From: Amycolatopsis marina
GTDB taxonomy: Bacteria; Actinomycetota; Actinomycetes; Mycobacteriales; Pseudonocardiaceae
Assembly: GCF_900111885.1 (NCBI RefSeq)
Contig: NZ_FOKG01000001.1
Span: 744,001 to 808,000, forward strand
DNA: 64,000 nt
Reading direction: 5' to 3'
The notes under the pieces were generated by a model, which saw only the letters and a program-made list of their open reading frames with translations, was not told the origin of the DNA and searched no databases. The first letter of the stretch is position 1, and every line of letters begins with the position of its first letter. The translations under genes and the position numbers were made by a program. Shown in pieces: positions 8,501 to 16,376 of this stretch.

Positions 8501-8934
8501 TCGCCTGGGCGCCGCAGGAACCCCAGCTCGTCTCCACCACGGTCGCCGAGAACCTCCGCCTCGCCGCACCCGAGGCCACCGACCAGGACCTCGCCGAGGC
8601 GCTGCGGACCGCCGTCGTCGCTGACCTCGATCCGGCCACCGTCCTGCACAGCGCCGGTGCGGGCCTCTCCGGCGGCCAGGCCCAGCGCGTCGCGCTCGCC
8701 AGGGCGCTGCTCGCCGCGCCCGAAGCCGACCTGGTGGTGCTCGACGAGCCAACCGCGCACCTGGACGAGCCAACCGCACGGCTGTTGCGGGCGAACCTGC
8801 GCGCCGCGCTGGCCGGCACGACCGTGGTTCAGGTGACACATCGGCCCGAGGAGGCCGACGACGCGGACATCGTCATCGAGGTGTCCGGCGGCAGGGTCCG
8901 CCAACTCACCGGGCACACCGCGAGCGCACGGTGA
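5572..8934 (+). CDS. cydDC: Fused CydD-CydC thiol/haem-linked ABC exporter
   Basis: A single 1120-residue protein joins the two half-transporters that are separate in E. coli, as in streptomycetes. CydDC exports thiol reductants (cysteine, glutathione or the actinobacterial equivalent) and is needed to assemble cytochrome bd. CydD half: membrane domain to about residue 350, Walker A SGAGKST near 396, signature LSTGQ near 485, Walker B LLLLDEP near 510. CydC half from about residue 580: membrane domain, Walker A GPSGAGKST near 946, signature LSGGQ near 1032, Walker B VVLDEPT near 1054. The ATG overlaps the cydB stop. Two interdomain linkers are encoded by palindromic insertions (separate entries). 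The frame is open upstream to 4477, but that stretch is the cydB region in another frame. Confidence 0.95.
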   Translation: MRLPARAPLSASVPKSGAVSKLDTARSGKGPLGALPALSAAARRALALAAGLSLLNAAALVAQAFLLAAVLAAIVDGSAGTGDELRGRLAALLAVVVVRSLVSWALRVVSARAAASAKEELRARAVDQALRLGPEWIASRGPGQLATLTTRGLDALDAYFTEYLPALVTAAVVPLGAGAAILLADWPSAVIIAATVPLLPMFAILVGSYTADRVSGSTDALHRLSGHLLELIRALPVLTAFRRAEAQAEAVRRVSDRHRVATVSSLRIAFSSAFVLELAATLSVALVAVVIGVRLVSGDLSLAIGLGVLILAPECYQPLRSVGTAFHAGQDGAEAVRRVADILDEPMPNAGTNTPRRGEVRVEGLSVRRRDRVAPDGESFVAEPGHTVWLRSRSGAGKSTTFAVLLGFVRPDSGTITIGGVPLSEVDLTAWREMVAWVPQSPAFAGGTVRAELELAVTGTLPAGAVETELTRLGIGGLVDEPVDHLSTGQRQRVAVARALLRFRHGGAWLLLLDEPVAHLDTASADLVMSAVRAAEHDGAAVVIAAHERPTADLALTPDRNLPTSSRSSPDDGNSLTNSRPVPLRKLLDRRLLAGAVLGAAALIAGVALTATSGWLIARASQQPPILTLTVAVVGVRTFGLARAGLRYVERIITHDAAFRVAGRLRVRLWRSLVRLGPAHTTALRAGEGQRTLVDDVDTVRDLLPRAVTPPLVAAVVLTAAIGVQTAVLPEAGLALAAAVLLGAFLGPTLALWVERRATSALAGGRRSVAARVLVLFDSAAELIAFGADRSRRAGLAADDSRLAAVARRQALGSGIADAVIVLVAGAATLASTALAASAVAAGRLDPVLAPLLALVPLALAEVLALLPPAAQHWNTLRTARTRLGAVSEVPQCGIGELQRSQMPRSHIRELPVALRGVDLRWPGATEPVLRDVDLEVPAGSHVAVVGPSGAGKSTLLAALLGFLDPERGEIRRPRRVAWAPQEPQLVSTTVAENLRLAAPEATDQDLAEALRTAVVADLDPATVLHSAGAGLSGGQAQRVALARALLAAPEADLVVLDEPTAHLDEPTARLLRANLRAALAGTTVVQVTHRPEEADDADIVIEVSGGRVRQLTGHTASAR
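7250..7308 (+). repeat. Imperfect palindrome in frame inside cydDC, linker between the CydD and CydC halves
   Basis: Arms of 22 bases (7250-7271 and 7287-7308) are complementary at 19 positions, around a 15-base loop; the core is ACGAGTTCCCG/CGGGAACTCGT. It encodes a polar linker (residues about NLPTSSRSSPDDGNSLTN) between the first nucleotide-binding domain and the second membrane domain, so the frame is kept. Confidence 0.7.
8235..8306 (+). repeat. Perfect palindrome plus third arm, in frame inside cydDC
   Basis: GAAGTTCCCCAATG (8236-8249) and CATTGGGGAACTTC (8253-8266) are perfect 14-base arms around TGG. A further arm at 8288-8306 is the reverse complement of 8235-8253 with one mismatch. 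The 72-base element sits in the linker before the second nucleotide-binding domain, encoding EVPQCGIGELQRSQMPRSH without breaking the frame. Its arm shares the GTTCCC core with the palindrome at 7250-7308. Confidence 0.75.
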
Positions 8935-8993
8935 CGGCATACGCGGTGGCCACCGCGCGCCGCCTGGGGCGCGGCCTAAACTGGACGGTGCCG

Positions 8994-10178
8994 ATGGAAC
9001 CGACCCTTGCCGCGCGGGCACTGTCCGCCGCCACCGACATCACCACAGCGGCGCTGTCCGGCGACGACCCCGGCGCGGTGCTGGGATCCGTCGTGCGCAG
9101 GGCCGCCGAACTCGCCGATGCCGACCTCGGGCTGGTGATGGTCCGCACCGACGACGGTCGAGTCGCGGTCGAGGCGGCACACCCGGACGTCGAAGGCCTG
9201 CTCGGGCTGGAACTTCCGGCGGACTCGGTGGCGGCCGAAGTCGCCCGGGGTGGCGAGCCGGTCGTCAGCGAGGACTTCACCACCGACCCGCGCACCGCCC
9301 CGTTCGTGCCCGCCGAGCTGCGGAGGTACGGGCCGTTCGCCGCCGCCCCCTTCGGCACCGGCGGCCGGGTTCTCGGTGCGCTCACCGTCTACCGGCCCCG
9401 CGGTGCGGCTCCCTTCGCGGAGGCCACGGTAGATCTGCTGGCGGCGTTCGCCGCGCAGGCCGGGGTGGTGCTCGCGCTCGCCGAGGGAGCCAACGCCCGG
9501 CAACGCGTGTCGCTGTACGAGGAGCGCGAACGCATCGCCCGCGAGTTGCACGACGTCATCGTGCAGCGGCTCTACGCGGCGGGAATGCAGCTGGACCGGG
9601 TACGCCGCAGGATGCGCAAACGGTTCGCCACGGCCGACGAAGCCCGGCTCGGCGAGGCCATCGATCAGCTCGACGAGACCATCGAGGAGATTCGCGGCAC
9701 CGTGCGGGCACTACGTTCGCCGGAACCCGAGCAACAGCCACAGCCCGCCGCCGCGACCGACCTGGCCGAGTCCGCCCGAGGGGAGGTCCGCATCGCCGGT
9801 GAGTTGCTCGGCTTCCCGCCGACGCTGGAACTGTCCGGTGAACTCGCCGACATTCCCGCCGAACGAGCGGACCACATCAGGGCGGCGCTGCGCGAAGCAC
9901 TGTCCAATGTGGTCAGACACTCCGGGGCGAGCGAGACACGCGTGACACTGCACCGTGACGCTCAAGAAGTCCGGTTGCGGGTACGGGACAACGGCTGCGG
10001 TGTGCCCCAGGACGTCGCCAAGCGCGGGTTGCAGCACCTCGCAGAGCGCGCGACGGGCGCAGGCGGAAAGTTCTTCGTCAACTCCTCACCTAGCCTCGGC
10101 ACGCTGGTCGCGTTCGACGTCCCACTGGCCAAGCCGCGGCCTGCCGCCGCGGCAGGTTCCGGCTCGCCAGGGCAATAA
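8994..10178 (+). CDS. GAF-domain sensor histidine kinase (DosS/NarX-like class)
   Basis: A cytoplasmic two-component kinase of about 394 residues with no membrane segments. Domains in order: one GAF domain (about residues 15-165, ADLGLVMVRTDDGRVAVEAAHP and following), a HisKA_3 dimerisation domain with ERERIARELHDVIVQRLY carrying the phospho-accepting histidine, and a C-terminal HATPase domain (REALSNVVRHSGA, VRDNGCGVP). DosS proteins have two GAF domains, the first binding haem; only one is seen here and haem binding cannot be judged. A GTG at 8931 overlapping the cydDC stop would add 21 residues (MTAYAVATARRLGRGLNWTVP) that do not look like domain sequence, so the ATG at 8994 is preferred. 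The likely partner regulator is at 10916-11557 on the other strand. Confidence 0.85.
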   Translation: MEPTLAARALSAATDITTAALSGDDPGAVLGSVVRRAAELADADLGLVMVRTDDGRVAVEAAHPDVEGLLGLELPADSVAAEVARGGEPVVSEDFTTDPRTAPFVPAELRRYGPFAAAPFGTGGRVLGALTVYRPRGAAPFAEATVDLLAAFAAQAGVVLALAEGANARQRVSLYEERERIARELHDVIVQRLYAAGMQLDRVRRRMRKRFATADEARLGEAIDQLDETIEEIRGTVRALRSPEPEQQPQPAAATDLAESARGEVRIAGELLGFPPTLELSGELADIPAERADHIRAALREALSNVVRHSGASETRVTLHRDAQEVRLRVRDNGCGVPQDVAKRGLQHLAERATGAGGKFFVNSSPSLGTLVAFDVPLAKPRPAAAAGSGSPGQ

Positions 10179-10210
10179 CGGGCGGCCTCGAGTTCGGGGA
10201 GGGTGACGGC

Positions 10211-10852
10211 TTAGGTTTCCGGCGGTGGCGTTGCCGCGGGCGCGGGGGACTGGGTGGTTCGGGAACGGAGCCAAAGCCGGTACCCGGTGAACAGCACCAG
10301 GCCCAGGTTCGCTGCCGCCGCTGTCCAACCGGGCATGCTTGCGGGCAGTGTGAGGGCGAACGGCTCGTTCGCGGCGATCGCGGTGACAGGTACACACAGG
10401 CCGACCAGGTAGCCGAAGATGAGAAAGGTCAGTCCCAGGAGTGGCTGCTTGCCCCGGTCCTCGACGCGGAACTGGGTGATCGACGCGACGATCACCGCGA
10501 CCCACGCCAGGACTTGCCCGGCTACCAGCGATCCCATGGCGTAGGCGATCAGCCCGGCCGCGAACACCGCGAATGTGGCGAGCGAAACCGGGTCGGTGAA
10601 GGCAGCGCGGGCGAACCGAGTCGTCGCGGGCAGCAGGGCCAACGTGATGAGCAGCAGGCCGCTGAAAGTTGCCGGGTAGATCACGGTCGCGGCGACCAGC
10701 GTGGGCAGAAAGTCCTCGACGGGGCCGCTTGCCGCGAAACCGTACGCCTCCCACCAGTCCGTGGCCACGAAGAGGGCCTGCATCAGCAGGTTTGTGATAA
10801 ACAGAATCAGGCCGATGGCGATCGAACCGAGGAACCGGCGCAGCGTAGACAC
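10211..10852 (-). CDS. Hypothetical integral membrane protein
   Basis: A 213-residue protein with about six hydrophobic helices (for example SIAIGLILFITNLLMQALF, FSGLLLITLALLP, SLATFAVFAAGLIAYAMGSL and AANLGLVLFTGYRLWL) and a proline-rich cytoplasmic-type tail. No family was recognised. It lies 63 bases downstream of the DosR-like regulator on the same strand and is probably co-transcribed with it. Confidence 0.7.
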   Translation of the reverse strand: MSTLRRFLGSIAIGLILFITNLLMQALFVATDWWEAYGFAASGPVEDFLPTLVAATVIYPATFSGLLLITLALLPATTRFARAAFTDPVSLATFAVFAAGLIAYAMGSLVAGQVLAWVAVIVASITQFRVEDRGKQPLLGLTFLIFGYLVGLCVPVTAIAANEPFALTLPASMPGWTAAAANLGLVLFTGYRLWLRSRTTQSPAPAATPPPET

Positions 10853-10915
10853 AGTCGTCCGCCTTCCTTGTCACGATGCTGTTCCCTGCATCGCTGCTGC
10901 GCGGACGACAGTTAC

Positions 10916-11557
10916 TTAACGGGACCCGCCGCCCCGGCGCGCCACCCAGGCGGCCGCCTGGGTACGGCGCTGCATGCCCAGTTTCGCGAGCACCGACGTC
11001 ACGTGGTTCTTCACCGTCTTCTCGGCAAGAAACAGCCGTTCGGCGATCTCCCGGTTGGACAGCCCGTCCCCGATGAGCGCCAGCACCTCGCGTTCGCGAT
11101 CGGTGAGCGCGGCGAGCTCGTCGGTGGGCGGGTGCCGGAAGGACTCCAGCACCCGTGCGGTGGTGACCGGGTCGAGCAGGGAGTGACCCGCCGCCACCTC
11201 GCGTACGGCGTTGACCACGTCCTGCCCCCGGACCTGCTTGAGCAGGTAGCCGGACGCGCCCGCCATGATCGCACCGACGACGGCCTCCTCGTCGTCGAAC
11301 GCGGTCAGGACGAGGCACTGTGGAGCGTTGGGCCGCGACCGGAGTTCCCGGCACAGTTCGATGCCGTCCTGTTCGCCCTCACCGAGTCGTACGTCCACCA
11401 CCGCGACGTCGGGTTCGACATGCAGAGCCACCGCGAGGGCCTCGTCCACACTGCCCGCCTCGGCGACGACCTCGATGTCGGGCTCGTCGCCGAGCAGATC
11501 TCGCAGCCCACGGCGAACGACCTCATGGTCGTCGACCAGCAGCACTTGAATCGCCAT
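10916..11557 (-). CDS. NarL/FixJ-family response regulator, DosR/DevR-like
   Basis: A 213-residue regulator. Receiver domain residues about 1-120 carry the acidic pair D9/D10, the phospho-acceptor D55 in [11 protein letters not shown], and the conserved lysine in GYLLKQVRG. The LuxR-type HTH is at about 145-210 ([41 protein letters not shown]). The last segment and RRTQAA closely match mycobacterial DosR, the hypoxia/NO/CO regulator. The start [14 protein letters not shown] is used, although the frame is open 15 codons further upstream. A DosR-like box before cydA suggests that this regulator controls the bd oxidase genes; the kinase at 8994-10178 is the likely partner. Confidence 0.9.
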   Translation of the reverse strand: MAIQVLLVDDHEVVRRGLRDLLGDEPDIEVVAEAGSVDEALAVALHVEPDVAVVDVRLGEGEQDGIELCRELRSRPNAPQCLVLTAFDDEEAVVGAIMAGASGYLLKQVRGQDVVNAVREVAAGHSLLDPVTTARVLESFRHPPTDELAALTDREREVLALIGDGLSNREIAERLFLAEKTVKNHVTSVLAKLGMQRRTQAAAWVARRGGGSR

Positions 11558-11749
11558 ATGTCCAGGATACGGCGTTGCGGCCGAGGTGTGGGAACAGGAC
11601 AACCATCACCCATCGCATGTCGTCGACAATTATCATCGCAGTTTCCACCATTTGCGAGTAACGGCAGCGGATGCGCGCCGATAAGAGCGAATATGCCGAC
11701 GCGGAAATCGCGTCCGGCGCCCACTCTCCTGTCCTGCGAAGGGTTTCTC

Positions 11750-12256
11750 GTGTCTGTACTGCGTCGTACGCTCGTGACCGCATCCGCCATCATCATCGCT
11801 GGAATTACCTGCACGACAACGGGATATGCCGAAGGAGAGGTCCGCGCGGAAGCCGGGTTCAATTGCTCGGACTTCGCTACACAGGAGGAAGCGCAGGCAG
11901 TACTCGACGGCGACAGGTCTGATCCCCACGGCCTGGACCGGGATAAGGACGGAATCGCGTGCGAGTCGCTTCCGAGTGGCCCCAAGGACACCGTTCCCAC
12001 AAAGACGGCCCCTCCCGCACCGCCCGTGACCAGTGACGCCCCGCCTGCCGAGCCTGTCTTCACCGACAAGAACTGTGCCGACTTCGCCACGAAGGAGGAA
12101 GCGCAGGCAGTGCTGGACGCCGACCGTTCCGACCCGCACCGCCTGGACGGCGACAGTGACGGACTGGCATGTGAGACCCGGTTCGGCGGCGGGCAGGCCG
12201 GTCAGCAGGTCCGAGTGCACCCGGTCGGCGGAGTGGCCACCGGCGGCGGGCTCTGA
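11750..12256 (+). CDS. Secreted protein with two excalibur calcium-binding domains
   Basis: A 168-residue exported protein starting at GTG with GAAGGG about 7 bases upstream. The N-terminal signal peptide (LRRTLVTASAIIIAGITCTTTGYA) is followed by two excalibur domains, each with a Cys-x-Asp-Phe start and a calcium-loop motif: FNCSDFATQEEAQ to DRDKDGIACE, and KNCADFATKEEAQ to DGDSDGLACE. A Pro/Thr linker separates them. It ends 3 bases before the class F sortase gene, so the two are co-transcribed. No LPxTG-type signal is present in this protein. Confidence 0.85.
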   Translation: MSVLRRTLVTASAIIIAGITCTTTGYAEGEVRAEAGFNCSDFATQEEAQAVLDGDRSDPHGLDRDKDGIACESLPSGPKDTVPTKTAPPAPPVTSDAPPAEPVFTDKNCADFATKEEAQAVLDADRSDPHRLDGDSDGLACETRFGGGQAGQQVRVHPVGGVATGGGL

Positions 12257-12259
12257 CCG

Positions 12260-12931
12260 GTGACTGCTACATCTGTGCGGCGCCGGTGGCAGGCAGGCAC
12301 TGCTACCGGCGCCGCCCTGGTGGTTCTCGTCGCGGTTCTGCTGATGGGGTTCCTCACCGGCTGTTCCGGCCCGGCCGCCGCGCCTGCGCCGACTTCGACC
12401 GCGCTCACCGATGCTTCGGTAGCCGCAGACGAAGGGACCGCAGAGACCACGACCGAAAGCGGTACGGAGGCACTACCGCGAGCTCGCCCGGCGACCATGG
12501 AGATTCCGGCCATCGGTGTGAGCACGGGAGAGATCATCGATCTCGGCCTGGAACCGGACGGTGCGCTGGAGGTTCCCGCGGACGCCGTGACCGCGGGTTG
12601 GTTCAGCAAAAGTCCGACGCCCGGCGAACTGGGTCCATCGGTGATCGCGGGTCACGTCGACTACCGGAAGGTGCCGGGCGTGTTTTTCCGGCTGCACGAA
12701 CTGCCCGTCGGGGAGCAGGTCACGGTGCACAGGGAGGACGGGACCAGCGTGGAGTTCACTGTGGACCGGGTCGAGCGCTACCCGAAGGCGGAGTTCCCCA
12801 CCGACGAGGTCTACGGCAACACCGAGGTGCCCGAGCTACGGCTGATCACCTGCGGCGGGGCGTTCGACTCCTCGTCAGGTGAATACGTCGACAACGTCGT
12901 CGCCTACGCCACGATGACGAGCGTGGCGTAG
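12260..12931 (+). CDS. Class F sortase
   Basis: A 223-residue membrane-associated transpeptidase. The N-terminus has a hydrophobic segment ending in a lipobox-like MGFLTGCSG, then a Thr/Ala-rich linker. The sortase fold from about residue 80 carries the catalytic histidine in PSVIAGHVDY, the cysteine in LRLITCGGAFD, and the conserved arginine region RVERYPKAEFP. Class F enzymes are widespread in actinobacteria with poorly known substrates. Start is GTG, 3 bases after the excalibur gene. Confidence 0.9.
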   Translation: MTATSVRRRWQAGTATGAALVVLVAVLLMGFLTGCSGPAAAPAPTSTALTDASVAADEGTAETTTESGTEALPRARPATMEIPAIGVSTGEIIDLGLEPDGALEVPADAVTAGWFSKSPTPGELGPSVIAGHVDYRKVPGVFFRLHELPVGEQVTVHREDGTSVEFTVDRVERYPKAEFPTDEVYGNTEVPELRLITCGGAFDSSSGEYVDNVVAYATMTSVA

Positions 12932-12937
12932 GCGCTA

Positions 12938-13058
12938 GGTGCGTCTGCAAGTACCACCAAGCAAGATCAAGACCGCCTCCAACCGCTACCAAGCGGTGGC
13001 GGGTTGGTGGTGGTTAGAGGTCGAGATGATCTTGCTTGGGCGTACTTGCAGACGCACC
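12938..13058 (+). repeat. Long imperfect inverted repeat (hairpin) between convergent genes
   Basis: Arms of 31 bases, 12938-12968 (starting GGTGCGTCTGCAAGTA) and 13028-13058, are complementary at 29 positions. The 59-base centre is itself partly self-complementary (CCAACCGCTACC with GGTGGCGGGTTGG). The element lies just after the sortase stop and, if the SGNH hydrolase really ends near 13080, wholly between two converging genes. It could be a bidirectional terminator or a miniature mobile palindrome; no oligo-T tract follows and no target duplication is obvious. Confidence 0.7.
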
Positions 13059-14032
13059 AACAGACGACGGGAGGGCGGGTCAGGGCCGGGCGCTCGCTGA
13101 GTCGACGGCGGCTGCACCTCCGCGCCGTACGCGGCCAACCCTTTGGCGTTGGGGTGCAGTGGCGCCGCCGGGGCTACGGGTACCAGGCCTTCCAGGTACC
13201 GATCCCGCGGAGCCGCGCAGACATCGTGGCCGACGGTGACCGGCGCCAGATCGACAAAGGTCGCTCCGTGGGCCACCGTCTGCTCGCGCATCGCCGAGCT
13301 GAGTTCGTCGATCTTGGCCTGCAGGTAGTTCGCGTCGCGGGCCCAGATCGGTTGCACGGGATGACAGCCGTCTTCGCGCAGGTAGGTGCCGTAGCCCGCC
13401 ACCACGATCTCCGCGCCGGGCGACCTGCGGCGAACCTCCTCGACGGCGGCGCCGAGTTGGGGAGCCCACTGCGCAATGGCGTCCGAGATCGTGTCGACCG
13501 CGCCGGCGGTGTACCGCTCCTTGCACGAGAACCCGGCTGGCTCGGGCAACAGATTCAGGCAGCTCAACGCGGTCTGGACTAGCCCGATGTCGTTGCCGCC
13601 GATGGTGAGCGTGACCAGGTCGGTGTCCGGGGTGAGCGCGTCGTACTGCGGTGGAACAACGCCCCATTGCCGGGACGAGAAGTCCTTGACCTGTGCGCTG
13701 CCGCAACTGACGTCGGTCAGCTCCGCGCCGAGTTCCGCCGCGACGACCTTCGGCCAGGCCTTGGTCGACCGGGTACACAGCAGACTCTCCTGGATCGGCA
13801 CCCCTGTGCCGGAGACCGACGAGTCCCCGAGCGCGACGTAGTCGAGAGGCTCCGCGGCCGCGGCCACCGGCCCAACCGGCCCGATTCCGATCAGGACGGC
13901 CGACAGAAAAGTGCGCCGCCGAGCACGCGGCCGCGGGATGTCCGCACCATGGATGAACTCCTCGCCTGAGTTGGTGTTCGCGCCGGATGTGCCGAGAAGT
14001 CCAAGTCTCGGGTTTGTGGAGCTGGATTTCAC
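12986..14032 (-). CDS. Secreted SGNH/GDSL-family hydrolase, probably disrupted by frameshifts at both ends
   Basis: The core is an SGNH esterase/lipase domain: YVALGDSSVSG (block I serine), the glycine block near DVSCGSAQVKD, LTIGGNDIGL (block III), and LHPNAKGLAAYG (catalytic His). The export signal is FLSAVLIGIGPVGPVAAAAEP. Both ends look wrong. A well-placed GAGGAG and ATG at 13950-13948 open a neighbouring frame (MVRTSRGRVLGGALF) that would join this one if the A4 run at 13907-13910 had one more base. At the other end one extra base near 13115 would give a normal ending (AAAVDSASARP, stop at 13080) instead of reading into the hairpin. As it stands the frame starts at a GTG without ribosome site and takes its last residues from the hairpin. 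Assembly error or pseudogene cannot be separated here. Confidence 0.75.
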   Translation of the reverse strand: MKSSSTNPRLGLLGTSGANTNSGEEFIHGADIPRPRARRRTFLSAVLIGIGPVGPVAAAAEPLDYVALGDSSVSGTGVPIQESLLCTRSTKAWPKVVAAELGAELTDVSCGSAQVKDFSSRQWGVVPPQYDALTPDTDLVTLTIGGNDIGLVQTALSCLNLLPEPAGFSCKERYTAGAVDTISDAIAQWAPQLGAAVEEVRRRSPGAEIVVAGYGTYLREDGCHPVQPIWARDANYLQAKIDELSSAMREQTVAHGATFVDLAPVTVGHDVCAAPRDRYLEGLVPVAPAAPLHPNAKGLAAYGAEVQPPSTQRAPGPDPPSRRLLVRLQVRPSKIISTSNHHQPATAW

Positions 14033-14108
14033 CTGGGAGTTCGGTCAGTATGTGATTCCTCAGTTTGTGACCTGTCACAGCAGCATGGCCGTGGAAACGA
14101 GGTACCCG

Positions 14109-15341
14109 ATGGCCGCGGGACAGGAGTTGCGGATCAACGGCGCGCTGGTACATCGGCGCCTGCTGTCCCGGCTGCCCGAACTCACGTCGTCGGTGCTCGA
14201 CTCGAGCCTGCGCGATGTGCCGTTCTACCGCGAACTGCCCGATGAGGAGGTCGCGGGCGACATCGCCAGAGTGGTCGAGGACAACCTCAGGCTGGTGGCC
14301 ACACTCGTCCGCGACCGCCGGGTACCCGACGAAGCGGAACTGGCCGTCTTCGCCGAATCCGCGGCGCGCAGGGCCGAGGAGGGCGTCCCGCTCGAGATGG
14401 TGCTGCACGCCTACCACGTCGGCGCACACGAGGCGTGGCGAGTAATCACCCAGGACGCGCCTCCTGCCGACGTCGCGGACATGCGGGCCACGACCGACCT
14501 CGTGCTGTCGTACCTCCGCGCCGCGGTCGCGGCGGTGTCCGGGGCGTACACCGCCGAGTTGCGGGCGATGTACAGCCAACAACAGAGCGTCCGGCACACG
14601 TTGCTCTCCGCCCTGCTCGCGGGAGAACGCGCCGACGAGGCTGCCGAGCGGGCCGGAGTGCGGCTCCCGGCCTCGTACCTCGTTCTTGTGCTGCGGTTCG
14701 GCAAACACAAGGACGAGCAGGAGGACGGCGTCGGTGCCACCATCGCGGCCCGCCGCAAGTTACGTCGTGCGCAGGTCGAACTCGACCGGTTCACCGACGA
14801 TTCGGTGTTGTCCCTGCTCGACCCGGAGTCGGGGACCGTGTTGCTTCCCGGAACGCGCGGGCTCGACGCGGCGTGGGATGACCTCGACCTGTTGGTGGAG
14901 CGAATGACCGAAGCGGCAGCCGTCGAGGTAACCGCGGCTGCGGCCCACGCCGCTCCCGACGACGTCGCCGCGGCCGTCATCCAGGGACGCGAAATACTCG
15001 ACATCGTCCGGCATTCGCGCCGCCCCGCAGGGCTGTACCAGCTCGCCGACGTTCTGCTCGAATACCAGCTCAGCCGTCCCACACCGGCACGTCACGCACT
15101 TGGCGCGCTACTGGAGCCACTGGCCTGCAACGACGATCTGCTGACCACGCTCCGGGTGCATCTGACGAACGAACTGAATCGCAGGCGCACCGCACGCATG
15201 CTGCACATCCATCCGAACACTGTGGACTACCGGTTGCGCAGAATCGCCACACTGACGGGCTTGGACCCGGCACTTCCCTCGCACCTGCCGGTGCTGGTCG
15301 CCGCACTCGCGGCGCGGCGCTCCGCGGAAAGTCCCGCGTAG
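14109..15341 (+). CDS. PucR/CdaR-type transcriptional regulator with RsbRD-like N-terminal domain
   Basis: About 410 residues. The N-terminal helical region (VHRRLLSRLPELTSSVLDSS to VLHAYHVGAHEAWRVI) resembles the RsbRD N-terminal/globin-like sensor domain found in actinobacterial PucR-type regulators. A middle GGDEF-like degenerate region follows. The C-terminal PucR HTH is LTNELNRRRTARMLHIHPNT followed by VDYRLRRIATLTGLD. The ATG at 14109 is chosen because ACGAGG lies about 7 bases upstream; an in-frame ATG at 14085 lacks a ribosome site. The gene converges on the conservon GTPase with a 4-base gap. Its targets cannot be told from the sequence. Confidence 0.85.
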   Translation: MAAGQELRINGALVHRRLLSRLPELTSSVLDSSLRDVPFYRELPDEEVAGDIARVVEDNLRLVATLVRDRRVPDEAELAVFAESAARRAEEGVPLEMVLHAYHVGAHEAWRVITQDAPPADVADMRATTDLVLSYLRAAVAAVSGAYTAELRAMYSQQQSVRHTLLSALLAGERADEAAERAGVRLPASYLVLVLRFGKHKDEQEDGVGATIAARRKLRRAQVELDRFTDDSVLSLLDPESGTVLLPGTRGLDAAWDDLDLLVERMTEAAAVEVTAAAAHAAPDDVAAAVIQGREILDIVRHSRRPAGLYQLADVLLEYQLSRPTPARHALGALLEPLACNDDLLTTLRVHLTNELNRRRTARMLHIHPNTVDYRLRRIATLTGLDPALPSHLPVLVAALAARRSAESPA

Positions 15342-15345
15342 TGCC

Positions 15346-15924
15346 TCAGCTCGCCTGGGCGGACTGCTGGGCAATCGAGTGCTGCACCACCGAGATCAGG
15401 ATGTCCTTGACCGAGTCACGGTCCCTGGCGTCACAGACCTTGATCGGCACGGAGGGGGAGATCGTCAGGGCGTGCCGGACGTCCTCGACCTGGTGGTGCA
15501 ATGTCTGATCGAAACAATTGATGGCCACGACGTAGGGCAGCTTACGGTTCTCGAAGAAGTCGATCGACGCGAACGAATCGCCGAGCCTGCGCGTGTCCAC
15601 CAGGATCACCGCTCCGATCGCACCGAGCGTGAGGTCGTCCCACATGAACCAGAAGCGGTGTTGTCCCGGGGTGCCGAAGACGTAGAGGATGAGGTCGGAG
15701 TCCAGGGTGATTCGCCCGAAGTCCATGGCCACCGTGGTGGTGATCTTGTTCGGCGTGGCAGTGGTGTCGTCCACGGACAGGCTGGCCGCGGTCATCGCCG
15801 CCTCGGTGGTCAGCGGTTCGATCTCGGAGACGGCGCCGACCATTGTGGTCTTACCGACGCCAAATCCGCCCGCGACCACGATCTTGGCCGACGACGTCGG
15901 CCCTCTCGGTACGGGGTGGTTCAT
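15346..15924 (-). CDS. Conservon small GTPase (CvnD-like)
   Basis: A 192-residue Ras-like GTP-binding protein of the actinobacterial conservon type. P-loop [17 protein letters not shown] lies at residues about 19-35; the switch region is DFGRI and [21 protein letters not shown] replaces the classical NKxD. Conservon GTPases act with a membrane kinase and a roadblock protein in a complex compared to eukaryotic G-protein signalling. Its ATG overlaps the stop of the roadblock gene (ATGA at 15924-15921). A DUF742 protein normally encoded between them is missing. Confidence 0.92.
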   Translation of the reverse strand: MNHPVPRGPTSSAKIVVAGGFGVGKTTMVGAVSEIEPLTTEAAMTAASLSVDDTTATPNKITTTVAMDFGRITLDSDLILYVFGTPGQHRFWFMWDDLTLGAIGAVILVDTRRLGDSFASIDFFENRKLPYVVAINCFDQTLHHQVEDVRHALTISPSVPIKVCDARDRDSVKDILISVVQHSIAQQSAQAS

Positions 15925-16376
15925 CGCGCGGCGCCCGCCAACCGGTTACGCAGTTCCGGAGTCATCTGCCTGCTGAACTGGTCCACCAGCAGGGTCATCT
16001 CGTACACCACCAGTCCGATGTCGCTGTTCGGCGATCCGAGTACGGCAAGGCAGGAGCCGTCCGACACCGCCATGAGGAAGAGGAAGCCGTTGGCCATCTC
16101 CACGACGGTCTGTGCGACCTGACCGCCCTCGAACACCTGCGCCGCACCACGCGCGAGACTGGTGAGACCGGAGGCAACGGCTGCCAACTGGTCGGCACGG
16201 TCCGGCGGAAGGGCCTGCGACGCAGCGAGCACCAGGCCGTCGGCGGAGACCACGACGGCGTGTGCCGCCCCTGGCACCCGCGTCGTGAAGTCCGTGACAA
16301 GCCAGGCGAAATCGTTCTGCTGACCGGTTTGCTGTACCGGCTTTCCTTGTGGTTGCACTGAATTCGCCCCCGTCAC
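15921..16376 (-). CDS. Conservon roadblock/LC7 protein (CvnB-like)
   Basis: A 151-residue roadblock/LC7-fold protein ([62 protein letters not shown]). Such proteins regulate the partner GTPase and bind the conservon kinase. GTG start at 16376-16374 overlaps the kinase stop (GTGA), and its own stop overlaps the GTPase start, so kinase, roadblock and GTPase are translationally coupled. The frame is open further upstream, but that stretch belongs to the kinase gene in another frame. Confidence 0.92.
   Translation of the reverse strand: MTGANSVQPQGKPVQQTGQQNDFAWLVTDFTTRVPGAAHAVVVSADGLVLAASQALPPDRADQLAAVASGLTSLARGAAQVFEGGQVAQTVVEMANGFLFLMAVSDGSCLAVLGSPNSDIGLVVYEMTLLVDQFSRQMTPELRNRLAGAAR

Noticed and set aside
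10514..11749. Long upstream extension of the excalibur reading frame
   Set aside because: It is antisense to the response regulator and membrane protein genes. The GTG at 11750 with its ribosome site and signal peptide is the real start.
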